NCBI GenBank assembly: GCA_905221615.1
Contig: CAJNDT010003157.1
Location: 124,001-188,000 of the forward strand
Reading direction: 5' to 3'
Origin: Symbiodinium sp. CCMP2592
Taxonomy: Eukaryota > Sar > Dinophyceae > Suessiales > Symbiodiniaceae
DNA: 64,000 nucleotides
The notes under the pieces were generated by a model that worked only from the letters and a program-made list of their open reading frames with translations, did not search any database and was not told the origin of the DNA. Positions 1 to 11,707 of the stretch are shown piece after piece. Position numbers and translations under genes: made by a program. The number at the start of each line of letters is the position of its first letter. Position 1 is the first letter of the stretch.

Positions 1-1203
1 ATTTCGTCCAACATGGATCTGTTCTTCTCCAGGAGCTCGCTCGCATGTGCTTTCACCATCTCCAGGCACCGGGCCTCCAAGACGCCCCCGCTGCCGATGA
101 CCTTGCTCAGAAACTGAAGAACGTTGTCTTTGCAAACTCTTGGCACGAGCTCTGCTTCCACTTCCTGGACCAAGTCATCTAAGCAAAACTGATCTGCAAG
201 CTTCCGCACGGAAAGGGCGACCTCAAAGTCGCGGGCGGCGCGAAAGGGCTGCGACATGAAATGGCAAAGGACCTCGGCTTATGGTCAACTCCCCACCCCG
301 GTTTTGAAACACACACGGTGCTACAATCCTGTTGCCAAGCTCTAGCCGAGGAACTGCCTGCATGCTCGTCCCATCCGCCTGCTCGTTGCTCCGTAAGTCT
401 ATGACATTGGTACGACCCTCGACCCATGTCTCTGATGACAGCATGTTCGCGAAATGCGTCGAACGCTCTACCACCAGCCTCTTGTCAAGGTGGAGTTTCG
501 ACCCGTCGGCTAAAAGGAACGTGACGAACTCTGGCTCCTTGGAGAAAAGGTCGGGGGGCAAATCTGGGAAAGAGAAACTGTTTGGCAGGAGAGCCACCTC
601 GCCGACAAGGCGAAACTTGCCACCGGTGACCCACTTCTGTTGTAGGATTCTGGCATGGCTTACCAACCATGGGGTCAAAAGACAATGGCGAGACTTGGAT
701 AACACCCCCGGGAGCGCCTCGAGTTTTGCCAATCTAACATCGTCGTTTGTAAGCCATCTCATCTGCTGCAGTTCCGGAAAGGTCCAGTCCTTGCCTCGCA
801 TCATAGCAGGCGGGCGAACCCGGATACCAGCGCTGACAAACCCCTGGTTGTCTGGCCGTCTCCCGTTTGGGAATACCTGCAGTTGAAACTGCCATCCATG
901 TGGCAAAGCCTTCCACGAGGATAACACCCTTTCGGTGTTTGCCCAACCCACACCGGGATTATCCACAAACACCTCGGCGGAATGCCATACCAACCTCAGT
1001 GCCAAGAACAAAGAAGACCGACACCAACACTAAAGTCACCTCTGAACTCGAAAAAGACTTCACTGCACATTGAATCTTCAATCTACAAGATTTGCTTCTA
1101 AATGTCGTTCTGTCCTTCTATGAGGTCCAAACTCGCCAAGGATCGTCGAACCATGAACGAGGCATTTGGGCTCTGCCGACTCAGATTCTGACGGCTCTGC
1201 CAT
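1..1203 (-). CDS. MATH-like/BTB-POZ domain protein, 5' part (runs off left edge)
   Basis: The gene reads right to left. A plausible start ATG is at 1203-1201, opening MAEPSESESAEPKCLVHGST. The next open block runs from about 1029 (just after a TTTTAG acceptor) to about 352. It carries a MATH-like stretch, WQFQLQVFPNG then GFVSAGIRV, and then a BTB/POZ core: FVTFLLADGSKLHLDKRLVV, with HFANMLSSETWVEG following. A third exon starts at 248 after a TCGCAG acceptor and reads to base 1: FEVALSVRKLADQFCLDDLV, typical of the end of a BTB fold and start of the BACK-like helices. BTB proteins usually dimerise, and MATH-BTB proteins usually act as CUL3 substrate adaptors; that role is inferred from family only. 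The donor of the middle exon is not clear and a short piece of the BTB fold may lie in an unseen exon. The gene is incomplete at its 3' end. Confidence 0.6.
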
Positions 1204-2418
1204 GGCACGATAAGTCTCCCCACTGTCTGCTAGGGAGGGCAGGAAGTGCGAGTCTCAGATTCGGCGTATTTAGTCTAACCTAAGGGGTTCAAAGACTTTG
1301 GGAATCCGGATCCCCTACGAGTTGTGGTACACCAAACCTCAAGTACTGCACCCCATAATTGCAACGACCCGAAACCTTAGGTTCCCCTCAGGTGTCGAAG
1401 CTTGGCGGTTCAGGTTTCAAAAGGGTTGAGACCCCAGGTCTAAGTCGGAGAAAAGGCTCAAGCCAACAGGGCAGGGAGAAAATTCTGGAAACTTCGCCGG
1501 ACCATGCCAAACGATACCAGAGAGCGGGCTCTTTGCTTAGCTTTGTCGAACTGCAAGCTTCAGATAGCGGGCTTCGGTCCTCAACATTCCGGGGAGTCTT
1601 ATGGTCAAACTTAGCACTCTCATCTGTCGGTTCATCCCCACATACATGCCAGTCAAAGCCGAGGTGGGGGGGGCTTGGTTCTAGTGGCGCTTTCTAATCC
1701 TAGTGCTGGGCGCTGGCCTTTCCCTCTGTGAAGCATGTCGCAGTCGAAGTAACGAACCTTGTGCGACACGAACTTCGGATTTGGCAGCTTCGGGGAGACT
1801 AGTGGGTTGGTTGTGGATCCCTACAACATAGGCTCATTCAAAATTAGAAGGGGGTTTCTAGGGTATGTTGTAGTGTACGCATGTAGGATAGTAACACTAG
1901 TCATTCACACCTCCATTAACTCCAGATGTTCTGTGGGATTGTTTCATCGACTCTTCCATCCACCCTCTGGCATGATGTATACCAATTACATATCCCAATA
2001 CAACCAATACCTGCGTTGGGGTCTTCGGAGAGTCAGGGCGACTCTAAACCCTGAACCTTGTGACCTCCCCGAAAACTCACTAAGGCGTTGGGGGTCCAAG
2101 GCCTCTTTCCGGTTTCGTCTTACTTAGGGTTTAGGGACATTGTTCCGCGAAATCTTCGACAAAGTCGGGTTCTCGACGGTATGGCAGGGTTGCTTCGCAT
2201 CTTATTTAGGGTCGACATAATATAGGGGCCTTAATGATTAGAAGTGGGTTCTTGGGGCCCATTATTAACAAAGAACCCCCCCCAAAACAGTATAAGTAAC
2301 CATTTCGGCCCCTATAGTACTTCAATGAAAGTGAGTCTCCGGTGTGGGGCTGCGCCTAGGAGTCGGAGCTTTCTGCTCGGAGCGTGAGTGGGAAATTGGA
2401 CCTCTGTCTTCCTTCAAC

Positions 2419-2521
2419 TGGGAGTCTCCGAAAGTTGGGGGTACCGTATTTTGGGGTCCTTGTAATAATGATCCTACACTTTAGGGTACTATATTTAGGT
2501 CCCCTATTCTTGGAAACTCCC
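2419..2521. repeat. Family B MITE-like element, copy 1
   Basis: The ends are inverted: it opens GGGAGTCTCCGAAAGTTGGG and closes with TTGGAAACTCCC. Two more copies in this window (5838-5943, 63228-63333) share the ends and the internal order GGTACC, GGGGTCCTT, GGATCCT. No coding capacity, so a non-autonomous element. Confidence 0.6.
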
Positions 2522-2771
2522 AAATCTACACACACGCAAAGGATGCTGCATTGCACGGCTGTTGTGATGCTCGACAGAACACCCTCAAACGTGTCAGGTA
2601 AGCAAAGGCTGAACCTATGAAAAGGGGGGCCATCGATTTGACGGTACACTCCAAGCCCCCAATCACATTGTCACATACAGCGCTGTTATCCGGAATAATA
2701 CGTGTGCAACACATACTCATCATTCAAGCCTCTCTGCTACCCCTAGCTTCGAAACCCTAAACCCTGAACAC

Positions 2772-2880
2772 TAATATAGGGACCTTGATAATTAGAATAG
2801 GGTTTTGACCCAAGACACAATAAGTATATAAGGAAAACCGCAAAATAGTGTTGGTAACTATATTTCGGCCCCTATAGTAT
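2772..2880. repeat. Family G MITE-like element
   Basis: Opens TATAGGGACCTTGATAATTA and closes with TTTCGGCCCCTATAGTA, which are inverted copies of each other. The consensus of the family is TATAGGGGCCTTAATAATTA, then AGAATAGGGTTTTGGGGCCC, a (T)ATACTATAATGATAA centre and an inverted end GGCCCCTATA. It is flanked by TA, which suits a TA target-site duplication. Other copies lie near 2217, 6902, 12733, 22746, 32853, 40397, 41038, 50831, 51108, 51508, 51988 and 53312. Confidence 0.65.
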
Positions 2881-4282
2881 AGTACCCTTCTAGATCCCTT
2901 ATAGTAACCCTTCTAGACCCGCTTTTAAGGAACCCTATTAAGGCCCCTCTAAGATCCCTTATGGTAGCGGTGATTATTGTTAAGGTCCCTCTAGGCCCCT
3001 GTAGTATGGGGCCCAGGCTATCCAGGACTCCCGCATCGCATTCGCGCGCCGGTCCCTGAACAGGCGAGTCCCGGGGCCGAAAACTCCCATGGAGTTAGGG
3101 TTTAACAGGGTGTTGCTGGGGTTTAAAGGGTTTGGGAGTTAGTTAGAAACAGGGTGCTAGTAGGGTTTAAGGGGATTCTGGAGGTGAATAACGGGTCCAG
3201 GGCCTAGGGTTTGGGACTTTAGGGGTTTAGGGCTTGAGGGTATACCGTTTGGGAGTTTAGGATTTAGCTTTTGGGCTTGAATTTGAGATCTCGAGAAGCT
3301 GCCTGGTCTATCTTCGGCGAGTTCGGGGTTGAAGCTCGGCCTATGTTGGATACTTCCCCCATACTATCAGTCAAATATATACCTTATTGAATCTTTCTTT
3401 TAGCATCCAGAACTACTTTCCAACTGTTAAGGACTACGTTATGCAGATGTGATGTGGCTTTGGTGGGAGGGCTTCTCAGGCCCTCTGCATTCGCGTAACA
3501 TCGGCGAGCGTATAGAATTCAGGGTGTCCGGGCCTCAGGACGGGAGAGCAAATTCCGACTCGTTGCGAATATGCCTGCGACGATCTCAGACCTGTTGTGG
3601 TTGCTTCCGGACGGCTGCCAGTGTGAGCGTGCATGCGGGATGCTTGACAAAAGTGACGGTCACAGCCTCGCACCGTCCAAAATCATCCAAAAAACACAGA
3701 TCTCCCGAATTCTAGTGACGACCATTGAACGGCGAAGGCCGAAGCCTGAGCCCTCACCGTCGAGCCGAAACCCGGGACCCTGTCCGGGGGGTTGTATGAA
3801 AAGCAGACGAGCACATGCCGACGTGCGCAGGATAGACTCCAAACGCCCTAAAACGAACTGAAAGCGAGTCTACAGCCAAACCCTAAACAGGCCCTAGGCT
3901 GCTGGGAGTGTGATTCGGGGTAAGCATCAAAGTGTAAAAATCTCAGATTTCGGCCTTAGGATGAACAGCGTTAGGGTCTAGTTTGGGTTGGTTTCGGAGC
4001 GGAACCCAGGTAGATAAAGGGGTTTGGGTATCCTTCGCGCGTTGGAGCACTCGAGTAGACTCAAGCACCCTTTGCAAGAAGCACCTTGAATCCTGCGCAA
4101 AAATGTGAACTAAGCTTCCTAAACATCCCAAAACCCAAACCGGCCTCTCAACCTTCCTGTGCCCCCAGTTTGGACCCACAAAATTGAACTACAGCCTAGG
4201 CTTGTCGTTAAAGGCAGAACCAGGCCCGACTCGTTTCTGATAATCCAAGGGCAAAAGGAAGGACCCTGAATAAAGACCCCTC

Positions 4283-4283
<1 letters not shown>

Positions 4284-4318
<35 letters not shown>
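4284..4318. repeat. (TA)n microsatellite
   Basis: An uninterrupted run of about 17 TA units, followed by TA-rich sequence to about 4360. Confidence 0.9.
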
Positions 4319-4320
<2 letters not shown>

Positions 4321-4404
4321 CTTAATATCGCTATTATATATAGCCCATTATATAGCCCATTACAGGGTAGGGGTCCCCATTAAGGGTCCCTCCTTTGCCC
4401 CTTT

Positions 4405-4475
4405 GAGATAAGCTTCGATGGCCAAAGCTGGAAGGTAAAGTCGCCAAACTGGTCTAAGTGCATGATCGTCCGCAC
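4405..4475 (-). CDS. Candidate exon, unrecognised protein
   Basis: Open block after a CCCAG|G acceptor at 4475, reading VRTIMHLDQFGDFTFQLWPS. The amino-acid pattern is protein-like and hydrophobic residues are evenly spaced, but the donor is not clear and no family is recognised. It lies on the same strand as the surrounding genes. Confidence 0.3.
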
Positions 4476-5325
4476 CTGGGACGGTTTAGGGTTGGGGGCT
4501 TGGCTTGGGGGTTTAGGGGCTTAGGGCTTCAGGGTTCGTAGGCTTACGGATATCACGTTTGGTTTAGGTGCTCCGCTATCCCTCTTAAAGAGGCAAAGAC
4601 TTTGCTGCCGTACAAAATGTCGCATTTAGCATATAATCACTGCACCCCTGCACTGCACGGGTCATGAAATTTGCACACCTGGGAAAGGGGAGAAGGGATC
4701 AGTGGGGTTAGGTGACGCAGCGAAGAGTGCGCCTTTTGTCCCAAGCTTTATGCCATGAAATGAAACCGAGGGCAAGAAAGAAAAAACTTTGACTCTGGGA
4801 AACATAGGCTTGAGTGTTTAGAAATCAGAATTAGGGCAGGGGCGCACGGTTCCAAGGCCGACGGGTTTTGCCACAAGACCGACCTCTGATGACTTTGTAG
4901 CAAAGCCCGACACATTGCAAGGTCTCCTGCTGCCCCACAACAATTCACGGGTGCACTCTAAACCCTAAACCCTAGTGCAGGCAAGACACCAGATTCCACA
5001 TGGCCACATCCAGCCTAGGTCCATTCATTCAGGGATGCTATGGATTCGCCAGGCCCTCAAAGGACAAAACTCGAATGACACCTGATTCGTGTACCTTTGC
5101 AGGCCTTAATGCCAGGATCCTTGTTATGATTCTTATTCGCTGAGAGGGCTTCTTCATCAGGGACCTAGATTAGGCTTGTGCTACACTAACCCTTGAAGGT
5201 TGAAGACATCCGGTTCATGGCATCACTGGCTTAGGGCTCATGCTCTGGGTTTCTCACCTGGTTCTTATGATATGCTTGTGAAAACTGGGCCTCTGAGCCC
5301 CTACCCGTCGCGCATGAAAATCATC

Positions 5326-5392
5326 CGTAGACAGGCTCAAAGAGGCCAACTTTGGATTCAAGCCAGTTGGGAAAAGCCATGTCAGATGAAGG
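5326..5392 (-). CDS. Candidate exon, unrecognised protein
   Basis: Follows a CTCTGCAG acceptor and reads PSSDMAFPNWLESKVGLFEP, then VYG before a stop. Probably spliced before the stop. The family is unknown. Confidence 0.3.
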
Positions 5393-5700
5393 CTGCAGAG
5401 GGCGCTTCTCGCCCCTTCTTGGATTCTTCTCCATTTCTATCACAGGCTTGCAGGTGCGCGGATTTGAAGTCCCCATGAGACCCAACATGCAAGTCTACCC
5501 AGGTACATTTCAGTCCATGCTACGCACTAGCCGGAAACCCTCAATGGCTGTTGAAGGATCGTGGGCCGGGAGGTTCATAGTCGCAGGCCTCGTATCATGA
5601 CCTAGATGTGTAATCTAAGGCCCTGGGACGATATTTTAGCACATTTTTGGGCATCAGTGTTAGGACTCACCCCTCAACTCAGTCTAATTATAAGATAAGA

Positions 5701-5741
5701 AGCTCGACAATGAAGCTGATGGCCAGCGCGTCGAAGACCGC
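5701..5741 (-). CDS. Candidate exon, membrane segment
   Basis: After a strong acceptor, CTGACTGCAG|G, the frame reads AVFDALAISFIVELLIL. This is a hydrophobic segment with an acidic residue, of the kind seen in multi-pass membrane proteins. The complementary strand is also open, so the strand is not certain. The donor was not identified. Confidence 0.35.
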
Positions 5742-5837
5742 CTGCAGTCAGCGCGGCGGAGATTGAGATGGCCATGGTTGGCCGAGCTGCAAAGGGCTCT
5801 GTGCACATGTTCGGGTGTCTATATATATATATATATA

Positions 5838-5943
5838 TGGGAGTTTCCGAAAATAGGGGACCCCAATATAGCACCCTAAATAGTCGGATCCTCATTATAA
5901 GGACCCCCCCAAGTAAGGTACCCCTTATTTTCGGAAACTCCCA
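5838..5943. repeat. Family B MITE-like element, copy 2
   Basis: A near-perfect inverted repeat: GGGAGTTTCCGAAAATAGGG at the left end and CCCTTATTTTCGGAAACTCCC-type sequence at the right end, with an (AT)n run directly to the left. It lies about 100 nt upstream, in minus-strand terms, of the candidate exon at 5741. Confidence 0.7.
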
Positions 5944-6429
5944 TATTAATGTAGGTCATGCATGGCATGGCACACAATGCTCCATAGGATTCTCTACGAT
6001 GCCTGAAGCTCCATGTGCAAACCTCTAGCTGATTGTTTGGTATAGGTGCCTCAACAACCAGAACTAATAGGGTTTTGGGATGTTTGGGAATAATTTTACC
6101 TGAGTTATCATGAATATCATCACATCAGATTGCAAAGGTAGTAGGTGATGGACCGATTTTACCCAGGGTGTGAGCGTCTAAGACTTTGGGAGTTCAGGGT
6201 TTAAGGCTGTTGTTCATGATAACCTATTCGACTACGGTACACGTCTGCATAATTACTAGTAACCCTGATAGGGCTCCTTGTTCTCTTTCAGGTCATAGTA
6301 CTCAGAGGCCCCTATATCATTCCCGATCGAGTTGAGACGTTGAGGTTTAATAGGTCGCCCAGTATTGCAGGACTTTGAACCGTCGATCGAGAAACGTGCT
6401 AGTTGCATCGATTTCGGCTTTCCCCCTTG

Positions 6430-6498
6430 ACAGAAGTCATGGGGGGGGAGTCGAACACTGCTGGGGCACAGGAGCCGCACGCCTCTTTGACGTTATCG
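6430..6498 (-). CDS. Candidate exon, unrecognised protein
   Basis: Acceptor ATTCTTGCCAG| at 6499-6500, then DNVKEACGSCAPAVFDSPPM in the phase with one leading base. The polypyrimidine tract is good. No family is recognised and the donor is unclear. Confidence 0.3.
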
Positions 6499-7565
6499 CT
6501 GGCAAGAATGATGCTGTTAGACCTCAGGGACATCTCTCCGCTACTGAAGAGCAGGAGGCACTAGTCGCAATCCCAGGAAGAATCACATGTGTGCGTCATC
6601 AAAACCTGTGCCGTACCAGCATTACTAGCACCCAGTCACAGACAGGCAATTCGCTCGGACTCAGTACTGCTTGAACCCAATTTGGGGGCTCTAAGCAACA
6701 GTCCCAGGTTGCACAATTCCAAAAGCCCCAAGAGAGAGAATCACGAAAACGCCTCAAGGTCTGAGCCTTCGGGGCCACGCATGCTCACTCGTTTCTGACA
6801 CTGCCTGGAGAAAAGTGCCTCTTCCTTCTGCACGAAACGTTTAGCCTTCAAAGCTCAGCAAGTCCCGACCTTACGTAATGTCCACTAACCCTAGACTCCC
6901 TGATGTAGAGGCCTTAATCGTTGGAATAGGGTTTTTGGGGTACATGATACTCTGACTATAATAAGGAACCCCTAAGGAATAATATTGGTGTAATTGACTA
7001 TTCACGCCCCTATATTAGGCCTTGCCAACCCCAAACCTGAAGCCGTGCCCCTGCCTTAATACCTATATAGCAAGGACTTTATAAGGCCTATACTTAAGGA
7101 AGTTTGGTCCCCTACCCCCTTCCCCCTACCCCGCCCTAAGGGTCCTCATGGCTCACGCTTCTTAGGCCGGCGCTGTACAGAGACCCAATACTGGATCAGC
7201 ACCTTCGCCCTGGCTTTGGAATTGCTTTTGAAGGATGGGTACCCAGGATCAAAACTATTATCATCTTTAGGGCCTTTAGGGTTTAGGGTTTATAGAGAAC
7301 TCACGCCATTGGATCACCTTCTTCGCGGCGGACTTATAGGTTTGACAGATCAAACCTTTGAATCTACGCTCCATGCGACTGCCTCGGCCCTCCATGTTTT
7401 GGCATGGGATGGGCAGTGTCTACATACACGTATACCTGTGTGTGTACGTATATACACATATGAAGAATTATGCCGATGTTTGATATCGACTCTCGAAGAA
7501 TATAGAACCGGCACTCAGTGAGGTATGGATTGCCCCAGCAGTTTATACATGGATGAATCTCTCAC

Positions 7566-7732
7566 CAAGTCGGATTTTTCGTTGCTGAGGCTCCCCGCCA
7601 AGCAGCCTTTTTCAGTTGAAACCCTGCACCTGAAACTACTCATAGCTCCATGTGGTAGGCTCTCCCGATGATCTACGCACAAAGCCCCGTGAGGCGGCAA
7701 ATCCCTCAAGCCGTGCCAGGGTGACAGCAAAG
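7566..7732 (-). CDS. Two candidate exons with a 47-nt intron
   Basis: Exon 7732-7677 follows CCTGTCGCAG| and reads FAVTLARLEGFAASRGFV to a GTAGAT donor. Exon 7629-7566 follows TTTCAG|G and reads AGFQLKKAAWRGASATKNPT to a GTGAGA donor. The reading phase agrees across the junction (C + GT = Arg). The intron between them is only 47 nt, short for a dinoflagellate. The product is not recognised. Confidence 0.35.
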
Positions 7733-8158
7733 CTGCGACAGGAAAAGGGGCGAGGAAAGGAGACCAGTGCAACCTTGCATGCGGGTTTCTTGAGGGGTCT
7801 TATAGGCTTTGTGGCTCAGGTTTCGGTACTTTGGGCTTGCGCTGGGATTTAGGAATTTAGGAGTTTAGGCTTCAGGGAATCGGCACAAGATTCCACCAGG
7901 ATAAGGATGACACAAGTGGGGTTGTGGAGTAAGGGGTTACACTAGTGGGCCGGAACCTTCAGACCGCAGGAATATGAGAAACCAGCACTGCAACACGAAA
8001 TCCCTACCCGTAGCCATATCGTAGTGAAATATCCCAGCTTCCAAACTCCTGTGCCTATTCAACCCCGAACCGAAAAGGGTGGAGGCCATTTCGGTCTCAG
8101 GGTCAAGGGTCTATAGTAAATTTAGTAAACTTGAAAGCAATAACAACAGTGATCATGC

Positions 8159-8240
8159 CACTACTGCTACTACTACTACTACTACCACTGCTGCTACCAC
8201 GGTTGATGGCAGTCATAGCACCAGTCATGAGTCATAACAG
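8159..8240. repeat. CTA trinucleotide microsatellite
   Basis: Imperfect (CTA)n with CTG and CCA interruptions, followed by GTAATAGTAA-like sequence. It is a small relative of the large arrays at 28.9 and 58-60 kb. Confidence 0.6.
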
Positions 8241-8405
8241 TAATAGTAACAAGAAGGCAAAATAATCATGTTTAGTAGGATCTATAGAGTCTAGCGCTTA
8301 GTGTTGAGGGGCTAGGACTGGAAATCAAGCACTCCCAGAACAACTTGAGCAACGGCACACAATGTGCAAGACAAGACATTCAGAAAGGACCCTGAAGCCC
8401 TTAAC

Positions 8406-8495
8406 CTTGAGTCTCGAAGTTTCAATATCTGTGTCATCCGGGTGTGCGACACATTCAGCCGCGAACGACCCGTCCTGTTCAGGGAGTATGGCCAT
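8406..8495 (-). CDS. Candidate exon with possible start codon
   Basis: ATG at 8495-8493 opens MAILPEQDGSFAAECVAHPD and continues DDTDIETSRLK to an AAG|GTTAAG donor. There is also a TAG two bases before the ATG that could serve as a splice acceptor. It may be a first exon or an internal one. The product is unknown. Confidence 0.35.
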
Positions 8496-8800
8496 GGCTA
8501 CCTAGTTACTGGGCTCTTTGTCGCAAACAAGGCTACACCTCTGATTATGCTGGGATTCACTACCTTTTGCTACAACCACAAATTCTGTAAAGGTTACCCA
8601 CCCAACGGCTAAGTCTATTGAGCTGGCTTCTGATGTCTCCGTGGTCTGCGGTGTACGGCCTCAAGGTTCAGCTGGAAGCTTTCTTACAAATTCAGCAGCC
8701 ACGAAGACAAAGAGGTGAGCGTTGTTGAATCCAAGCTCATGCCACCGCGGCCCCAGTTCCAAACTTGAAGCCCTAAATCCTCATGCTACAGGGACTACTC

Positions 8801-8909
8801 CCTGGTGCTAAGTAGGGAATGGGGGAATGGATCCCCATAGTAGTCCCGATATGATCCCCAATAGTAGTCCCCACAACCGATGTCCCCCATTCCCTACCAA
8901 GAGCCAGAC
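8801..8909. repeat. Family F MITE-like element, copy 1
   Basis: Ends are inverted: CCTGGTGCTAAGTAGGGAAT at the left, and ATTCCCTACCAAGAGCCAG at the right. A second copy is at 62971-63043 with the same TIR (CCTGGTGCTTAGTAAGGAAT on the minus strand). Confidence 0.6.
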
Positions 8910-9111
8910 AGACTACAGGAGCCTCAAGCACGAGCTTATCGCCAACAAAAGCAGCAACCCCTCCTTGGGTCGTCGGGGTCGATGCGTTTGACATCGGTCC
9001 TGGGCCGTCTTCTCTTTTTTTTGGGGGGGTCTCTGGGCTTAAGCCTGAACGTAGGCTTCGGATTCATTGGCTTGTAGAGTTCATGGGAGATCCATGGGTA
9101 CAAGGTATGAA

Positions 9112-9225
9112 ACTAGACCCAAGAGTAACCTAGGAATAAAAAGGGCGCCCTTTTTGGTTTAAAGGGGCTTATAAGGGAACGTGAACCCTAAAAAAGGGAA
9201 TAAGGGCCTACTCTAGGTCCTAGGA
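9112..9225. repeat. Family D MITE-like element, copy 1 (diverged)
   Basis: Shares AGTAACCTAGGAATAAAAAG, then GGCGCCCTTTTTGG, and the GGGAATAAGGG block with the copies at 53600-53711 and 62602-62714. The outer inverted repeat is worn. Confidence 0.5.
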
Positions 9226-9448
9226 AAATTGTGTAGGGTTTAAAGGATGTAGGGTTTTGGGCGGTTTTGGGGGTTTTCACTATTGGGCTCCACAGTCGAG
9301 TTGTCAAACCCTGTGAAGCCTTATAACGGTCAACGTCTAATTAAAAAAGCGACGCATGAACTGAGTGCAGGTTTGCAATGCAGGGGTGATGAGTCCACAA
9401 CATGGCAGAACATATGTGGCTAGAATGCACAGCACAGCGCGTGTGTCG

Positions 9449-9468
9449 GGGGGGGGGGGGGGGGGGGG
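9449..9468. repeat. Poly-G tract
   Basis: About 20 consecutive G residues, a possible G-quadruplex former and also a site where sequencing length is unreliable. Confidence 0.85.
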
Positions 9469-9599
9469 GTGGTGACTTGCACGAAATTCGAACGTCGTCT
9501 AAACAGTCAGCTGGGTCCAACGTGTGGAATTTGGAGCCGGCCCTCTCTGGGCGGAGGCTCGGGGCGTCAGGCTACCAAAACGGACTCCCATTGCAGTCT

Positions 9600-9807
9600 C
9601 CTGTGACTGGTCTCAACTTGTCTTTGCTCTTGTGCATTTTTTTTCCGAGGGCGGCCGGCTGCCAATTCAACTGCATCTGCTCCACAACTTCGGTTAAAGA
9701 GCCATTTTTGATGCTTTGATGTGCCTCCGTTGTAATGATCGGTCCTTTGATAAGAAGTTCATAAGACAGCATGCGCCAGCAAGATGTGCGATTGTCATGC
9801 ACAAGCC
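9600..9807 (-). CDS. Coding-like block, unrecognised
   Basis: About 70 codons without stop after a GGTTAG|G acceptor, containing NRTSCWRMLSYELLIKGPII and later GSLTEVVEQMQLNWQPAALG. It looks protein-like, but third codon positions are not GC-rich as in the better exons. No family is recognised. Confidence 0.28.
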
Positions 9808-9912
9808 CTAACCTCTACTTTGCCCTAAACCCTACACCCTAGATCGAGAACTCTGAAGCATGCTATGCCCTGCACCCTAAAGAAACGAAGCCCCGAGAGA
9901 CCCCGAGCTCTA

Positions 9913-9993
9913 AAACACATCGGCGCCGCGCCAACTCGTGGGATTGATTGCGAAGACAAAGCAGCGGAGCCTCAGTGGCCATGCTGCCCGGCC
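9913..9993 (-). CDS. Candidate exon, unrecognised
   Basis: A strong acceptor, TTCTGCTTGTTCAG|G, followed by GRAAWPLRLRCFVFAINPTS and WRGADVF before TAG. It may be a last exon, or be spliced before the stop. Confidence 0.35.
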
Positions 9994-10626
9994 CTGAACA
10001 AGCAGAATACAGTTTAGGGCTCTATTCTACTATAGATACAACAAGCAAGATAAGAGGATTCAGACCGCCATCGAATGGGTTTATCTTCAGTAGGGTTCCA
10101 GGCATTAGGATCTGGGACGTGAGAGCCCAGAAGGTGTTAGGTTATCGATGTGTTGAGGACTGAGTGTGTCTAGACAAAGGTTTCGTGTTGTAGGACTTAG
10201 GCAAAGCTTTAATGCTGAGGGCGTAGGATGCTGGAATGCGAACGAACATGGTATCAGGCAATTGCAACCCCTGCGATGGAGATAACCCTGCTGGTTAGCT
10301 GACGATGCTGATAATGATGTTCATGAAGTGTCGGTGCCCGAGCCGAAAGCTAGTTCATGAGTCGTGACGGCCGAAGTGCCGCTGGCCCACGATGTGATGA
10401 TGATGATGATGATGACGAAGAAGTAGGTACATATGACACTAACACCCCACCAGAACGGCTACAAACTGGCGCCGTGCTTGCACCACTAGCCTCGGGTGTT
10501 GGAGACTTAGGTAACTTCAGCGAACCATAAGCCCTGAAGCCCTAAACCTTCTCTCAAGGTTAATTAAACGTTATGGTAACCTTAGAGGAAACCCTCACGG
10601 TACCCCTAACCCCCGCACCCTACAAC

Positions 10627-10702
10627 CTGAATCTGAAGCAGGAAGAGGCAGCCACGTCATCAACATATTGTCGAAGAAGGTCAGCTGCACAACCTCGGAG
10701 CT
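10627..10702 (-). CDS. Candidate exon, unrecognised
   Basis: After a TACCAG| acceptor the frame reads SSEVVQLTFFDNMLMTWLPL then PASDS, to an AG|GTTGTA donor. Third positions are mostly G or C and the peptide is amphipathic. The frame is also open upstream to about 10768, so the true acceptor may be further right. Confidence 0.4.
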
Positions 10703-11629
10703 CTGGTACCGCAGGAAGGGTTGTATTCTCGAATGAAAGGCGGTGGTAGTGGTAGTATTGCCAGAAGTGGTAGTCTAGCAGTAGGAGTAGGAGTAGCCGT
10801 AGGAGTAGTTGCTAGCAGCTGCAGTAGGTAGGTAGGTAGGAAGGCAGGCAGGCAGTAGTAGTTACGCCAATCGTCGCTGGAGTTCGAAGTATACAGGCGA
10901 AGGGTCCAGTGAGCAGTTTCGTTAGGCCGGAATCCCTACAGTAACCGTGAAAAGTATTGGGGTGCTTACTGCAGGATCCCAGCGCTGAGGCAGGCACAAC
11001 TATCAGAAGAAGCTTCATGCTGATGATCATGCTCTCCTGCATTGGCCAAGACGTGCTAGCAAGGTTGCACAGGCAAGGACAGCGTGCATCCTCAGATCCA
11101 GTACTCCCCATTGAGGAAGAGTCGCTGGGACCGACGCTTTTAAGCAGGGGCCCCTCAGACTGAGAACCCACGCCTGATGTGGCTGAAACATGTATTAAAA
11201 ACTTCTGCAGATTGAGGTATCTGAACAGGCAATCTGGGCTTCAGGGTACTGAGTTCTGAGATTGAAAGGCCTGACGGTTGAAGGAATTCCAGCATTGATG
11301 CAAATTTTGCTTTAAGCTTTCCCGCCATGCAGGTTTGCTCGCATGCTGCCCTGTCAGGGCGTGCGGCACAGCTCTTGAACGGCGTCGACCGTACACATAT
11401 GACATAAGGCAAGAAGCGCGAGTCTTGACTCTAGGTCTCGGATGTGGCCTCATGAGTGAAATACTTGCGAACGAACAATAAACCCTGAGCACCCTACGCC
11501 GAAACCATCTCCACGGCATCAGTTGGCTAACCAAGTAGGCTCCACATGGCGCCAGAAAGAGCCCCTATTGCAGGTGACCCTTTACCCGACTCAACTGAAG
11601 ACCCGCTGTAGAACCAAAAACCAGAATAC

Positions 11630-11707
11630 TTCGCAGCCCACCATCGAGCTGCCTGCCTCTGCATCGGGGTCTAACTCCTTCCAGTAGGCCGGCATGCCGA
11701 AGGTGGT
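11630..11707 (-). CDS. Candidate exon, unrecognised
   Basis: Acceptor TTTGTGACTCAG|, 26 codons TTFGMPAYWKELDPDAEAGS then SMVGCE, and a GAA|GTATTC donor. Both splice sites, codon bias and composition agree, so this is one of the better isolated exons. The family is unknown. Confidence 0.45.

Larger units (their letters stand above)
1204..4404. other. Intergenic/intronic stretch, repeats only
   Basis: I see no convincing gene here. The stretch holds family G inverted-repeat elements at about 2217-2320 and 2772-2880, a family B element at 2419-2521, many TTTAGGG/CCCTAAA-like words (for example 3100-3260) and a (TA)n run at 4284-4318. Open frames of up to about 120 codons occur but have no splice-site, domain or codon-bias support. 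Confidence 0.4.

Noticed and set aside
8085-8112. Sequence resembling the dinoflagellate spliced leader (CCATTTCGGTCTCAGGG)
   Set aside because: It differs at several positions from the conserved spliced-leader end and lacks the TTGGCTCAAG core. No relic leader was found elsewhere.
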